This document shows positions 10,823 to 21,773 of a DNA stretch of 64,000 nt, piece after piece; position 1 is the stretch's first letter, and each line of letters starts with the position of its first letter. Source of the DNA: Boesenbergia rotunda. Taxonomy: Eukaryota > Streptophyta > Magnoliopsida > Zingiberales > Zingiberaceae. Both the position numbers and the translations under genes were made by a program. Under the pieces are notes generated by a model, which did not search any database, was not told the DNA's origin, and was given only the letters and a program-made list of their open reading frames with translations. The stretch lies in the NCBI GenBank assembly GCA_024364735.1, contig JAGFNQ010000864.1, forward strand, positions 78,608 to 142,607, given 5' to 3'.

Positions 10823-12647
10823 TGTCTGAAAGTAAGCTGATACAGAAACAAACAATTACAGAAACGAGTTCAAAATCGAAATCTAAACTACAGTTCAAGT
10901 TCATAACCAAGAATCCCTTCTTACCGTCACACAAGAGTCGAGCGAAGAATCCACTAGCTTGAAAATCAACAAGAGACCAATTCCCGCGGTTGACTTGCAT
11001 TGATTTGATGCGCAGCTGAACTCCTCTTCTGATCTCCCCCTTCTCGACGGATCTGATGGCGATTGTGGCTCGGGAACGCTCCAAACTCTTCAGAGAACCC
11101 CTCTGAAAGCTCAGAGAACTCTGATCGATGACGCCGTTCCAATCAGGAGTTGATCGGACGAAGCAATCTCTGGCGAAACGCTCACCGGAGATCGACAGCA
11201 ACAATATGGAAACACAATCTCTCGGGAAATTGCCTTGTGATATGAATTCTCGAAAAGGACTCGGATCTACAGTGGTCGCGTGATGAATGGAGAAGAAGAA
11301 GCGATGAAGAACTGGAAGCAGAACAAAAATTGCTACCTCGAGCTCAGCGCGAGAAGTTTGATTTAAATTATCCCTTTTGAATTTGAACGACTGTGATTGT
11401 TCCGGCCTCATCCGACGGTCGGATCTTCTCAGATCTGAACCAAAATTCCCAGATCTCCATCAATGGCTTTGATCTACTTCTCCTTGGCTTGGATCAATCA
11501 GATCTGCGGCGGATGACTCAGAGCTTCCCTTCTCTTGAATGGATGGTTGAAACTCCCCTTAAGCTTGATCCAACGGTCAGATGGACTCTGATTTGGTTCA
11601 AACTTTCAGATCTTGATCTGTGGTCATGATTAACCCTATCTTAAGCTCGGATTGATCAGAAGTTCACAAATGGCTCAGATCAACCCGTTCCTTGATCGGA
11701 CGACCCATATTAGTCCAATGCTTGATCATCTTGATCCAAAACCAATTCAGGCTCAATCTTGATCCAATCTGATCTAGGTCCATGATCATTCAAAGCCTAC
11801 AAAAATAGATTCAAAATTTAATGCCAAAATATCTCAATTATGAAAAGATTTGCATCCAAAGCTAAAATTAAGATTATTCATGAAACCTAATGTAAATACA
11901 AGATTAAGCATATAAAAGAGGATCAAAACATCGGTTTGTGAGCCTAAAATATTTAACAAAATAGCAATTATCAATGACATGGTGATCTACAATAGTAGAA
12001 TTATACATAAATAAGTATCATATCTAATTCATTTAATTAGGCCTTTAATTAAATGATGCTCCCATTGAATCGTGGAGCTTTGGTTGGGGCTAGTCATGGA
12101 TGTAGGCAAACTCAATTTACCAACACTATTAGCTCCAAACCAAATAGCAATCATTATTCATGTGGGACAAGATCCATATTATACTTCTTCTTGAGATAGT
12201 TTTGGCTAATCGCCCAAGACTTGGTATAATTAGGTAGGTAACATTTTACCAATTACATCTCATGCAACTCATTGAAACAAAGGGTCAAGATCCACATTAC
12301 ACATCATCTTGAGTTAGCTTTGACTAATCGCCCAAGACATGAAATAATTGTTCTCTTACCCAATTTTCCCAACTTTTGGGATATGCCTCCAAGTTTCTCA
12401 ATCTAATTGAGGGGACTTAGTTAAGTCTCACCCAAAGTTTGATAGCGGGACATCACAATTATCCTCTAGCACTCTACCAAGATAAAATACGTTGCTTTGC
12501 TTTGGCAAACCCAACAAAAAATGATCGAGGTAGTTTATGAGTACCAAACTTTGGTAGACATATTGAGTTGACTTAATTAAGATAAACATCTAAGCATGCA
12601 TCACATACACACACATAGCATATATCAACATATAAGCAAGAAAACGT

Positions 12648-12985
12648 GACATGGTTATGGCCCGTATACTACGATCTTCTCAAGCCAATGAGAAGATCGA
12701 TGGTCAACCTAGGAATAACATCTTCTTCAAGTGCATCCTTCGGTCATCGTGTGTGGTCGGCATCCTTCTTGTAACTTCATTCTTCAATGGACACTCCACT
12801 GCTCCTTTTGTACATTACAATGTAGGAAAACTCGAGTTACATTCGAGTCTAAATCTATTATTTACAACTAGGAAAAATAGAGACAAGGCACGTCACGCAG
12901 GCCGTATTATGAATTACAACATGCACACACACACACACATATACATCCAATCACATTGGGGTTAAGGCCATAACCATGCACCATG
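12648..12985. repeat. Inverted repeat and CA microsatellite
   Basis: acatggttatggcc at about 12649-12662 is mirrored by ggccataaccatg at about 12966-12978, bracketing about 300 bp. A CA run lies at about 12921-12940. The bracket could be a small foldback insertion; no terminal duplication was recognised. Confidence 0.5.
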
Positions 12986-13262
12986 TCATCAATCACATAC
13001 AATAGATTTAGGATATCAATTTTATTATGATTGTAAAAATGCTCATGAACCGAAACCATAGGTTAAAAAATTTGTCGAGTACATTCACATCATAGCACAC
13101 TTTCATATTTCATATGATGATGCTATAGACTATTAGTTTGATCAACACAAACTTTTGAATCTCGACAAATGCTCATACATTATACAATCTATAATAAAAT
13201 TATATCCTACTTCTATATCACATAAAAAAGTTTTCTAAACTTTGTACGATCTTTCGCAAGTA

Positions 13263-13274
13263 GCTCTGATACCA
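13263..13274 (-). other. Primer binding site of Cop-B
   Basis: On the minus strand this reads TGGTATCAGAGC, complementary to the 3' end of initiator Met-tRNA, and it abuts the LTR end at 13276. Confidence 0.85.
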
Positions 13275-13275
13275 C

Positions 13276-14942
13276 TGTAGGGATCTATAGGTAAAAATAT
13301 TTAAAATCGTAGTGGAAATAAGATCCCTCGAGCGATCCATGCGAAAGAAAAACTCATACAAAGTGATCTACAATTCCTATCTTATAGGAATACCTTTGTC
13401 ATGTGCCCTTCGCTTATCCCGCTAGTCCTTTGGTTCGCCGGATCTCTTACACGTTCAAGTGTCCGTGTCTCTATGCGTATCCACATGAACACGATCTACG
13501 CCTCAGAGAGGAACCACCTTAATTGTGCTAGCAACTTGGGATGGTTCACAAAGCACAAGAACCTCCACTAGGGAGTTATGGACAAGGAGGAAGAATGAAG
13601 AGGAAGAGAGATGCACACTCTAGCCATTGACAAAGGGGGGGGGTATTTATACTCATCTAATGAATACCAAGGGTCTATGTCCCTTGAGCTCCTCTCATCT
13701 TAATGCTAATAAAACCCAATGAATACCAAGTTCCTTGAGACTCTTAATATTCTATTCATCTAATGAATAAAATGTCTCTTAGCCTTCCTCTTAAATAATA
13801 TTTATTAAATCCTTTAATGAATATTATCCATAATTAAGTAGTTGAGTCTAATCTATATGAGTCTAACTTAAATTAGACTCAATCCCATAATCTAATTGGA
13901 TTTACTTGAGTCTAACTCAATAAATCCAATTCGAATCAAATCATAGTCAAACCAAGATCAATTAATCTCCGAAGCATTGTGTCCTTAGTGTGTGACCCAA
14001 TAGGTTCTCGTAACGTTGGCAATTGTCTAAACCACTTTAGACACATAAGCAATGAGTGGCATCTAGCAATGCATCATTGCTACCCAAGTAACAAGAAAAG
14101 TCGAGATCCGACTAAACCTCCGTGACTACGATAATGTATGACCTTGTCCTTCTATCCTCGATATCTAGATTGACCATTCAGGCATAGACTGTGTCATCCT
14201 TAGTCAATCTTGTGTTTCTTGATCCCCGAGTAGACTCACTCAAACAAATGAGCTCAATATCTCATATTGACTCATTTGAGCATGGTCATGCGTTTTAGTA
14301 GTCCTACTCGATCAAGGGGCTCATAGATATCACTCCTATCATATGGGAGAGATAGATCTCATCTACATCACTCACATCCCTCCGCATAATTCATTACATA
14401 CCCAGTGATCACCTTTATAGTCCACCCTGTTACGGGTGACGTTTGACGATACCAAAGTATATAACTCCTTATGTAGGGAACCGTAGTGACTTCAGGTCTA
14501 AGGACTATTCATACCAATATTCACATGAGAATGTTTATGACACTCATATGACAATCTATGAAACATTCTCATGGCGGGTCATTCAGTACACATTCTCCAA
14601 TGTATACCAATGTGTCAACTCGATATCACATATCCATGACTTGTGAGCTCAAGTCATCAGTTGACCTACATGCTAGTCTTCATGCATTAATATTGTCTTT
14701 GAATATTAATACTTGACTAGGGATGGTTTAGAGTAGTGTTCTCTACATCATCTCACTATCGATTCAACCAATCAATATAATGTAGATAAGAACCAACTAC
14801 CCAAGGACATTATTATACTTAGTTATTTGGCACAAATACAAAGTAATTATAATAACCAAACATGCTTTTATTAATAATAGAATATGATATAAAATGTCCC
14901 TAGTCAATCGTCACATAATTGGCTCTAAGGCTCCTACTAACA
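13276..14942 (-). mobile_element. Cop-B 5' LTR (1667 bp)
   Basis: On the minus strand the LTR starts TGTTAGTAGGAGCC (at 14942) and ends GATCCCTACA (at 13276), followed at once by the Met-tRNA PBS. A TATAAATA promoter box lies at plus 13644-13651, next to a run of nine G. Just downstream in the element is a leader with TCTTCCTC-type pyrimidine stretches. The matching 3' LTR is not in the window. The LTR starts exactly where the Lt-1 gag stops at 14943, so Cop-B inserted there or the two are fused. Confidence 0.75.
13644..13651 (-). promoter_or_regulatory. TATA box of the Cop-B LTR promoter
   Basis: TATAAATA on the minus strand, in the U3 of a PBS-linked LTR; transcription would run toward lower coordinates. 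Confidence 0.6.
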
Positions 14943-16307
14943 CCGTTCTAAGCCAACTCTGATCTCTTTGACTTGTGTCTTCAGGGAGGAATTCTCTTCC
15001 TCAAATTTTTGAACTTGGGGTAAACTTCCTTCCTGAACTGGCTCAGTCAAGGACCTCGAGTTGACTTCCTCTTTCAGGAGTTTTACCTCCTGTCAGAGGG
15101 ACTCAACCCGAATTTTGGCTTTCGCCAAGTTGTGAGATAAATAAGAAATTAATTTTGAAAGTTCATACTCTGAGTATCCTCTTACTGTGATTTGCCCGTT
15201 TTCTGAGATTGTGAGTCTTCCGTCATCTTGTTCCCATTCCGATTCAGAGTCGATGTCTTCCGAGGCGGTTAGAGCGAGAAGATTTGCGTGCGGGATTTCT
15301 TCTTCTTCTTCGGAGGAAGATTAATCCCAAGTGGCTTGAAGAGCCTTCTTTCTTCGTGCCTTCTTTGTTTCCTTCAGATTGGGGCACTCTGACTTGAAAT
15401 GCCCCTTTTGGTTGCATCCGTAGCAGGTGATATTAGTCTTTCTCTTTGAGCTTGTTGAAGGTTCTGCTGGATCTTCCTTTCTTCGGCTTGCTTTCTTCTT
15501 GGTCGTTTGGTGCTTTAGCTCTTTGTAGTAATCTCGAGCTAGCCGAACCAGCTTGGGTCAATCCCCTTCACTATCTTCTGATTCTGAGTCTGAGTCGGAC
15601 TCAGGTGCTGGTTGAGGCTTTTTCTTGGGGGCTTTTCCTTGAGGTTTTCTTGCAATAAAAGCAATACTCTTCTCGGCCAAAGTAGCATTAGTCTGTTCAT
15701 GAAGTTCTAATTCAGAGAAAAGTTCATTTAATTTAATTTTAGAAAGGTCCCTGGAAACCTTGTAGACATCTACCATGGATGCCCACAGTGTGTTCCTTGG
15801 GAACACGTTTAGAGTATACCTGATTAGGTCACGGTTTTAGACCTTGTGACCTATCGTGTGTAGCCCATTCATCAGCTCCTGGTTTCTAGCGTGAAGCTGA
15901 GTTGCAGTCTCACCGTCGTGCATCTTGATTGTGTAGAGTATGTTCAGCAACAGATCTCTTTTGCTGATCCTTGTGTCGGAAGTGCCTTCATGCAGCTCGA
16001 TCAGCTTGTTCCAAAGCTCCTTCGCACTGTTGAAGGCTCCCACCCGGTTCAGCTCCTCTTTGGTTAAGCCGCATTGCAAAGTCTGGGTTGCCTTTGCATC
16101 GGCCTCGATTTTCTTCTTTAGCGAGGTGTCCCATTCAGTATAATGTTGCGCCACTCCTTCTGTGGTATTGGGAATTTCCAACCCAGACTAGATGATTATC
16201 CACATGTCCACCTGAGTTTTCAGGTATACTTCCATCCTGCTTTTCCAGTAGGAGAAATCCTCTCCACTAAAAAGAGGAGGTCTGGCAGTGTTGTATCCCT
16301 CTTACAT
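14943..16307 (-). pseudogene. Lt-1 gag pseudogene (copia-like, UBN2-type capsid)
   Basis: The frame starts at the ATG at 16307, but the second codon is TAA. The next residues (EGYNTARPPLFSGEDFSYWKS) match the capsid start of Lt-2. Another stop precedes GLEIPNTTEGV. The long frame 16181-15837 continues through the capsid (LKKKIEADAKATQTLQCGL, RISKRDLLLN, LMNGLHTIGHKV), and 15806-15558 holds SMVDVYKVSRDLSKIKLNELFSELE plus an acidic Ser-rich end. A CCHC knuckle CYGCNQKGHFKSEC lies near 15400-15440, with an acidic Ser/Glu tract beyond it. No protease, integrase or RT follows before the sequence is cut at 14943, so whether this family encodes pol cannot be seen here. Confidence 0.8.
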
Positions 16308-16517
16308 GGCAATTAGGATTTACTGAAAAGAAAAAAAAACTTATTCCAAGACTAAGTCTTGGATTAGTAGTGTGGGACGAAATTAATAGCAACGGAAAAG
16401 ATCGAGCGGTATTGCACCAACCTCGATTAACGAGAAAATTCGAGCGACAAGAATTAAAAAAATTCGTAAATCCGAAAAAAAACTCAAACTGGTGGTTGCA
16501 CCATGTTTGAGCCACCC

Positions 16518-16529
16518 GCTCTGATACCA
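16518..16529 (-). other. Primer binding site of Lt-1
   Basis: TGGTATCAGAGC on the minus strand, three bases from the LTR end at 16532. Confidence 0.85.
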
Positions 16530-16531
16530 CT

Positions 16532-17796
16532 TGTTGGATCGGAGTAAATCGATAGGGGGGTGAATATCGATCTTAAAATTTTTCAGATAAGTAGAGCGAT
16601 TACGCAGCGGAAAACAAGAAAACAATCGCTAACACAAGTTCTTTTTACTTGGTTCGAAGTCGTGGTCGGCTCCTACTCCAAGGCCCACGGTCCTTGACCG
16701 TTTATGTTGGGCAATTCTATATTCGTAAAGATCTTTTACAGGTTCGAGTACAGATATTGAATTGAAATTGAAAGTACAACACTTATCGTAATTTAAATGC
16801 TACCGACGCCCAAGGTGGATGGAAGTTCGGAGCAGCGGGTCGTCGTCGGCGCTTGAATCGCGAGGTCGGAGCTTGTTGGAGCGTAGTGCTTGAATGAAAG
16901 TGTTGAGAGCGATGTGAGTGAGTTGTTTTGAAGCCTTGGGGGTGAACCCCCTTTTATAGTCGACTCCTAGGCACCTGTGATGAAGGGGGTGCCTGACACG
17001 TGGCCTCTCCTACGTGAACTCTAATCCGCAGGCTCGGTCAGCGCTTATCCCCTTCAATGAGGCGCCGAGCTATCTGGGGCGCCTGTATGGACACAGGCGC
17101 CTAGCTTGACTTGGTACGGAGGCTTCGTGGCAGTTTGCTTCGATGGCTTTGAAATAGCCTTGCACTGGGGCGCCTGAATCAATACAGGCGCCTAGGCCAG
17201 TGTGGCGCCTGAGCTGCAGAAACACTGTCCCTTCGTTTCCTGCATCCAATGATAGTTCGAAAACACAAGAAACAAATAAAATAATAAGTTTAGATCATTG
17301 TTTACAGTCTTAGCTGTCTTGGTTCTGACTTTGGGGTTCCCAAATGGAACCCTAGATCGAACTGACGCCTAATGTTCCCTCCACGGAGAACGCGTCCTCA
17401 CCTACTCCTCTCTGGAGAATTTACCTTTTTGCCAACCGGCTCCTCCGGTTGGACTTTTGCCCAACTTCACTCACCAGGTCTTCGGTGCCCAGTCCTCGAC
17501 CAGGTCTTAGTGCCTAGCTTCACTCATCAGGTTTTCGGTGCCCAGTCCTCAACTAGGTCTTTGGTGCCCAACTTCACTCACCAGGTCTTAGTGCCCAGCT
17601 TCACTCACTAGGTCTTATTGCCCAACTTTAGGTTAGGGCTTAGTTGCCCAGCCCGCAGCCAGGACTTAGTGCCTAGTGTACCTAAGACTTTTCCTGCACA
17701 CTTAATCAGCTTGTTAGATCACAACCAATGCTTAACTTCTGAACCCTTTGCCATTATCAAAACAATGGTTTGACTTTTGTGCTTCCAGCACCAACA
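16532..17796 (-). mobile_element. Lt-1 5' LTR (1265 bp)
   Basis: On the minus strand it begins TGTTGGTGCTGGAAGCAC (17796) and ends GATCCAACA (16532), next to the PBS. TATAAAAG lies at plus 16951-16958. The U3 has a minisatellite around 17480-17660 (ccaggtctt.gtgccca units). Two inverted repeats with stem GGCGCCTG/CAGGCGCC lie at 17078-17101 and 17169-17192. It is inserted in the RT region of Gyp-A, whose coding sequence resumes at 17797. Confidence 0.85.
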
Positions 17797-18640
17797 TCCT
17801 TGGGCAAACCCTATTGAGATCTCTGTAAATCAATACAAACTCGTCATATGTTATTGAGTTTTGGCACAAGCACCACATTAGCTAGGTAAGCGAAAAATTA
17901 TATTTCTCGAATATGCCTAGCCCTTAGTAATTGCCAAACTTCTACTTGAATAACTTGATTTTTCTATATACTGAAATCTCTTTTGAGTATAGCTTGTGTT
18001 CCATGATCTTTGGGGAAATACCTTCTAACTCTTGTGGGGACCAAGTAAAAATATCTTTGTTTTGGAAGAGACAAGTAATAAGCTCTTGATGCATAGTAAG
18101 AGGTAAATCGATTGCTATTTTGACCTTGGCCTCTAGACGAGTCGAATCAACTTGTACTTGCTCCTTTTTCTCCACCAACATAGACAAAGACAAACAAGAA
18201 ACAACATTACATTTATTAGTGGAGTTTCGTGAAACCTTACAAGGCTTCACTTTTACATCATTTACATAACAATAGCGAGCCACACGTTGATCTCCTTGCA
18301 CTTCTCCTACCTGACTATCTACAGATAACATAAGTTTTAAATTGAAAAGAACTACCATAGCTCTAAAGGCATTTAATGCAGGCAAGCCTAAAATGACATT
18401 ATAGGCCGATGGTGCATCCACCAGCAAAAAAGTAGATCTTCGCATTCTCTTCAAAGGTTCCTCCCCCAAAGAGATGGGCAATCTGATTTTTCTAATAGGC
18501 ATGACTTAATTCCCAGTGAATCAATAAAGGGGGTGGCCATGGGTTGCAACTCGGCCGCGTCAATTTGTAGTTGATCGAAGGCTTACTTGAAAATTACATT
18601 AATTGAACTACCGGTATCTACAAAAGTGTGGTACACTTAA
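17797..18640 (-). pseudogene. Gyp-A: Ty3/gypsy protease-RT remnant, part 1
   Basis: On the minus strand, next to the TRG-1 insertion, VYHTFVDTGSSINVIF gives the aspartic protease active site D-T-G-S-S. A TAA follows in FK*AFDQLQ. The frame 18502-17942 then reads IRLPISLGEEPLKR, the gypsy signature LVDAPSAYNVILGLPALNAFRA, and a linker FTWSPQELEGISPKIMEHKL that leads to RT. The RT start (REI*FFAYLANVVLVPK) continues to 17797 with stops, where Lt-1 cuts it. The VDAPSAYN...LGRPAL-type motif is typical of Tat/Athila-like plant gypsy elements. The protein is broken by several stops. Confidence 0.8.
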
Positions 18641-19568
18641 TTTAGGATCGATTTAGGCGTGCTAGAGGGGGTGAATAGCGTTTCTTTGGCTTGTTCTTCC
18701 TACGTTGTTAGTATGTGCAGCGGAATATACAATAAAAATAATCAAACAAATACTAACCAATGCTAACACGAGGATTTACTTGGTATCCACCCCGGACGGG
18801 TGACTAATCCAAGAATCCATCGGTGGATCACTCCGCGGATAACCTCCGACTAGCCCGCGTCGCTCCTTGTGGGTGGAGAAACCTCGCCACAACACCTCGG
18901 ACACTATCTGGGCACAAAAGACTACTAACACGCTTTACCGAAGCGAGTTTCGTCAAGAAACTCAACCACCACGAAGTCCTCTTTAAATAGGACTCGGGGC
19001 TGATTTCTCGTTACCAGTCGACTGCCCCCAGGGCAGTCGACTGGTGCCAACCAAATTCGACCATTGACACTCCCAACGTTCGAATTTGCCAGCTCACCAG
19101 CCACCTACCAGTCGACTGCCCCCAGGGCAGTCGACTGGTCCCTAGCTGAATCCCTTCCCGAGTACATTCACACAGCACTCGACCCTCACGACTTGACTGA
19201 CTCCTCCTCCGTAGCCTCGACTGTTGCCTTCGCGCCCTCTTCATCTTCGGCCCTAGTCCCTCTGATGCGTACGCAATCCTCCAGCTTGCCTCCATGCCAC
19301 CCTTCACGTACGCCCCGAAGTCTGCGCCCATCAGTTCATCGTCCCTGCACTCCATGGTCCCTCAGATGCGCACGCCAGCCTCCAGCTGGCCTCCATACCA
19401 TCCTTCACCATACTGAGGCCGTCCAATCAGGTCCATATGCGTAACATGTACAACCTGCACACTCAACATACGCATATCAAATACAAGGGTAATCCTAACT
19501 TAAACCCTTTGCCCAAACATCAAAACCCATGGTCACTCCGGACCATCTTAGGGTCGATTGCTCCTACA
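18641..19568 (-). repeat. TRG-1 3' LTR (928 bp)
   Basis: Starts TGTAGGAGCAATCGACCC on the minus strand (at 19568), after the polypurine tract. It is highly similar to the 5' LTR. It contains palindromes ACCAGTCGACTGCCC/GGGCAGTCGACTGG near 19014-19045 and 19108-19140. Short overlapping frames on both strands here are conserved with the other LTR but have no recognisable domain. Confidence 0.88.
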
Positions 19569-19582
19569 ATCTCCTCCTTTTT
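19569..19582 (-). other. Polypurine tract of TRG-1
   Basis: AAAAAGGAGGAGAT on the minus strand, directly upstream of the 3' LTR: the plus-strand priming site. Confidence 0.85.
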
Positions 19583-19696
19583 GATGTTTGGCAATCCGTT
19601 TAAGTTAGGAAAGCAAGATAGTAGTAAATAGCAAAAACCATGCTAAATGAATGCATATGAAATGCATAACTGAATCCTATCCCAAGGCATCCCACA

Positions 19697-20008
19697 CCTA
19701 ACCCTCCAAGTTAGGAATTTTACACCTAGCCCTCCAAGCTAGGATTTTCACCACCTAACCCTCCAAGTTAGGATTTTTCCACACCTAGCCCTCCAAGCTA
19801 GGATTTTCACCACCTAACCCTCCAAGTTAGGATTTTCTCACACCTAGCCCTCCAAGCTAGGATTTTCACCACCTAACCCTCCAAGTTAGGATTTTCCAAC
19901 ACCTAGCCCTCCGAACTAGGACTTTTACCACCTAACCCTCCAAGTTAGGATTTTCCAACACCTAGCCCTCCAAGCTAGGACTTTTCCCACCTAACCCTCC
20001 AAGTTAGG
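19697..20008 (-). repeat. Array of 11 alternating hairpins in TRG-1
   Basis: On the + strand, units CCTAACcctccaaGTTAGG and CCTAGCcctccaaGCTAGG strictly alternate, separated by 8-12 bases of attttc/acttttcc spacer (dimer period about 58 bp). Each unit folds on itself: stem six pairs, loop seven. The stem difference is a matched A/T versus G/C pair, and only the eighth unit (ctccgaactagg) departs from full pairing. The related folds AAGCTtctcccAAGCT (about 20034-20050) and GAACCtctccaAGGTTC (about 20084-20100) follow. In the element transcript (minus strand) these would be RNA stem-loops in the 3' non-coding part. Confidence 0.9.
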
Positions 20009-20365
20009 ATTTTCTACCAAACCGGGCTTTTTAAAGCTTCTCCCAAGCTCCCCCTTACACTGGACTTACAAAGGCTTTTTAAGAACCTCTCCAAGGTTCC
20101 CCTTACGCCAAGAAGGGAGCAACCATGCTCCCCCTAAAACTCAGCTCCCCCTAAACCTAGGGTTTCTAGCAAAGGTATTGGTTTCCCACTTAAACCCAAT
20201 ATTTCTCCCCCTTTGCCATATATCAAAAAGACTCCAATAATTACTCAATTATTGGTTCTTTTAATCCCTTATGGTCCTAAACACAGTGTACTAGACCCCC
20301 ACACACTTGTTTCTCACCATTTGGACCCAAACCAGCTGCTGGATACCCACACCAGCCCTGGGCAG

Positions 20366-21330
20366 TCGACTGCCAACAGTGGCAGTCGACTGATACGCTC
20401 AGTTTCAGACTTTCTGGCCGAATTTCAAAAACGCGCCAGAAATTTCACAAATTTCCAAAAATTTCCAAACTTCGTGGACAACTTTGTGGAACCTATACCT
20501 ACTTGGGAAAAATACATATACCTATGTATCTATCACCATTCCCAAGTTTGACACAAAATCCAAAAATTTGTTTATGAAAATTAAGGCAACCAAAGGGTAA
20601 CCTCCCCCTTAACCCATGCCTTCTCCTAATTTTCATTTTTCCATGGTGAAGTTCTACCCAACTTAACACCATAACACCATGTTGAGTTATCCCCAACCCA
20701 ACATCCGAGTTCTTCCCCCTTTGACACTCTTATAGAATTGCCTCCCAAGCAATCTTTCCCTTAGTGCCAAAAAGAACTCAACAACACTCTAAAAACCAAA
20801 AAAAATTTGCAGGCACACTTGCTAGGATATACCTTATCCTAGAAAAATATGATATCATGGAAATATCAAGTGTGCTTGACTTTTGGTACACATCTAAGTT
20901 TATTAAGCATTTTGCATTAAGTGTCAATTTGCAACTGTATCTCCAATTCCATGTGTTTGCCAAAGCTAACCATCATAATTTGACACATGAAATTATCCTC
21001 AATTCATTTCTTTATCCATATCCTTAATATGATGAATGTTTTCCCCCTTTTTATCTCTAAATCCTAGATACACATGAGAAACTTATCAACCTTGAATTTT
21101 CCATATAGCCTTATTTCGTATACTCACCATTAAACCATGAGTCAAACCTTAACTCAACCAGTATACTCAAGGATTTTCATTTAGACATCATATTCTATCA
21201 TCCAATGGCCATTTTCCTATTTCAGCCTGCATCCCAGTGACTGCCCCTGTGGCAGTCAACTCCCAAAACTCACAGAATGTTTCTGGGCTCTTACCAGTCG
21301 ACTGCCCCTAGGGCAGTCGACTGATACCTG
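20366..21330. repeat. Internal copies of the LTR palindrome in TRG-1
   Basis: GGCAGTCGACTGCC-type palindromes recur in the interior near 20366-20398, degenerate near 21236-21265, and near 21294-21325 (accagtcgactgcccctagg and its complement). The same sequence sits in both LTRs. The rest of 20100-21760 is non-coding and A/T/C-rich. Confidence 0.75.
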
Positions 21331-21773
21331 AATTTCAGGTTTTCCAGCCTAATTTCAGTAATTCCTAAATAATTCCACAAATCTCCAAAATTTATGAAAT
21401 TTCATGGGGAGATTTGTGGGGCCAATGTCTACTTGGGAAAAATACGTTTCCAAACAAATGTACTTCGGATCCCAAGATTGGCACGAAACTCTAATTTCTC
21501 TAGATTGTATCATTTTAACTCTTCCAAAAGTTCTAACTTAGGCTTCTCCTTGATGTATTTTCTCATTTCTGACCATGATACATTTCTATCATTGAGTTAT
21601 ATGGTGTTCACACATCAAAATCTAATTTTACCCAATACACCCTTATTTTCACCATTTTCTCCCTAAAACTCCATCTAGTGTGCCAAAACCTAAGATTAAG
21701 ACTTAGCCAAGTCTTCCAACCCTTTCTGGTACAGTTCACCTAATTTCCTAGGAGAGAATCTATTGAGATCCAT

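Larger units (their letters stand above)
10255..13262. other. Repeat-derived non-coding stretch between Cop-A and the Cop-B PBS
   Basis: No credible gene. A 201-codon minus-strand frame at 10806-11411 shows no recognisable motif. The block holds three GATC-type hairpins (10734-10822), a 11400-11800 section dense in gatc/gatctgaa words, an A+T-rich part from 11800, a (CA)n microsatellite, and an inverted repeat built on catggttatggcc. It could be the long leader of Cop-B plus one further unrecognised insertion. Confidence 0.5.

Noticed and set aside
10806..11411. 201-codon minus-strand frame
   Set aside because: No recognisable domain, composition follows gatc-rich repeats, no other support.
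17797..18640. Possible endogenous pararetrovirus, because of protease and RT on one strand
   Set aside because: The VDAPSAYNVILGLPAL block and DTGSS protease order fit a Ty3/gypsy element; no movement protein or coat zinc region of a pararetrovirus was seen.
19011..19444. Conserved 112-126 codon frames on both strands in the TRG-1 LTRs (again at 23865-24289)
   Set aside because: They are conserved only because the LTRs are copies of each other; they overlap antisense, include the palindromes, and show no motif.
19697..20008. Possible CRISPR-like or REP-like array in TRG-1
   Set aside because: Spacers are nearly identical to each other and the array lies inside an LTR retrotransposon with TSDs.
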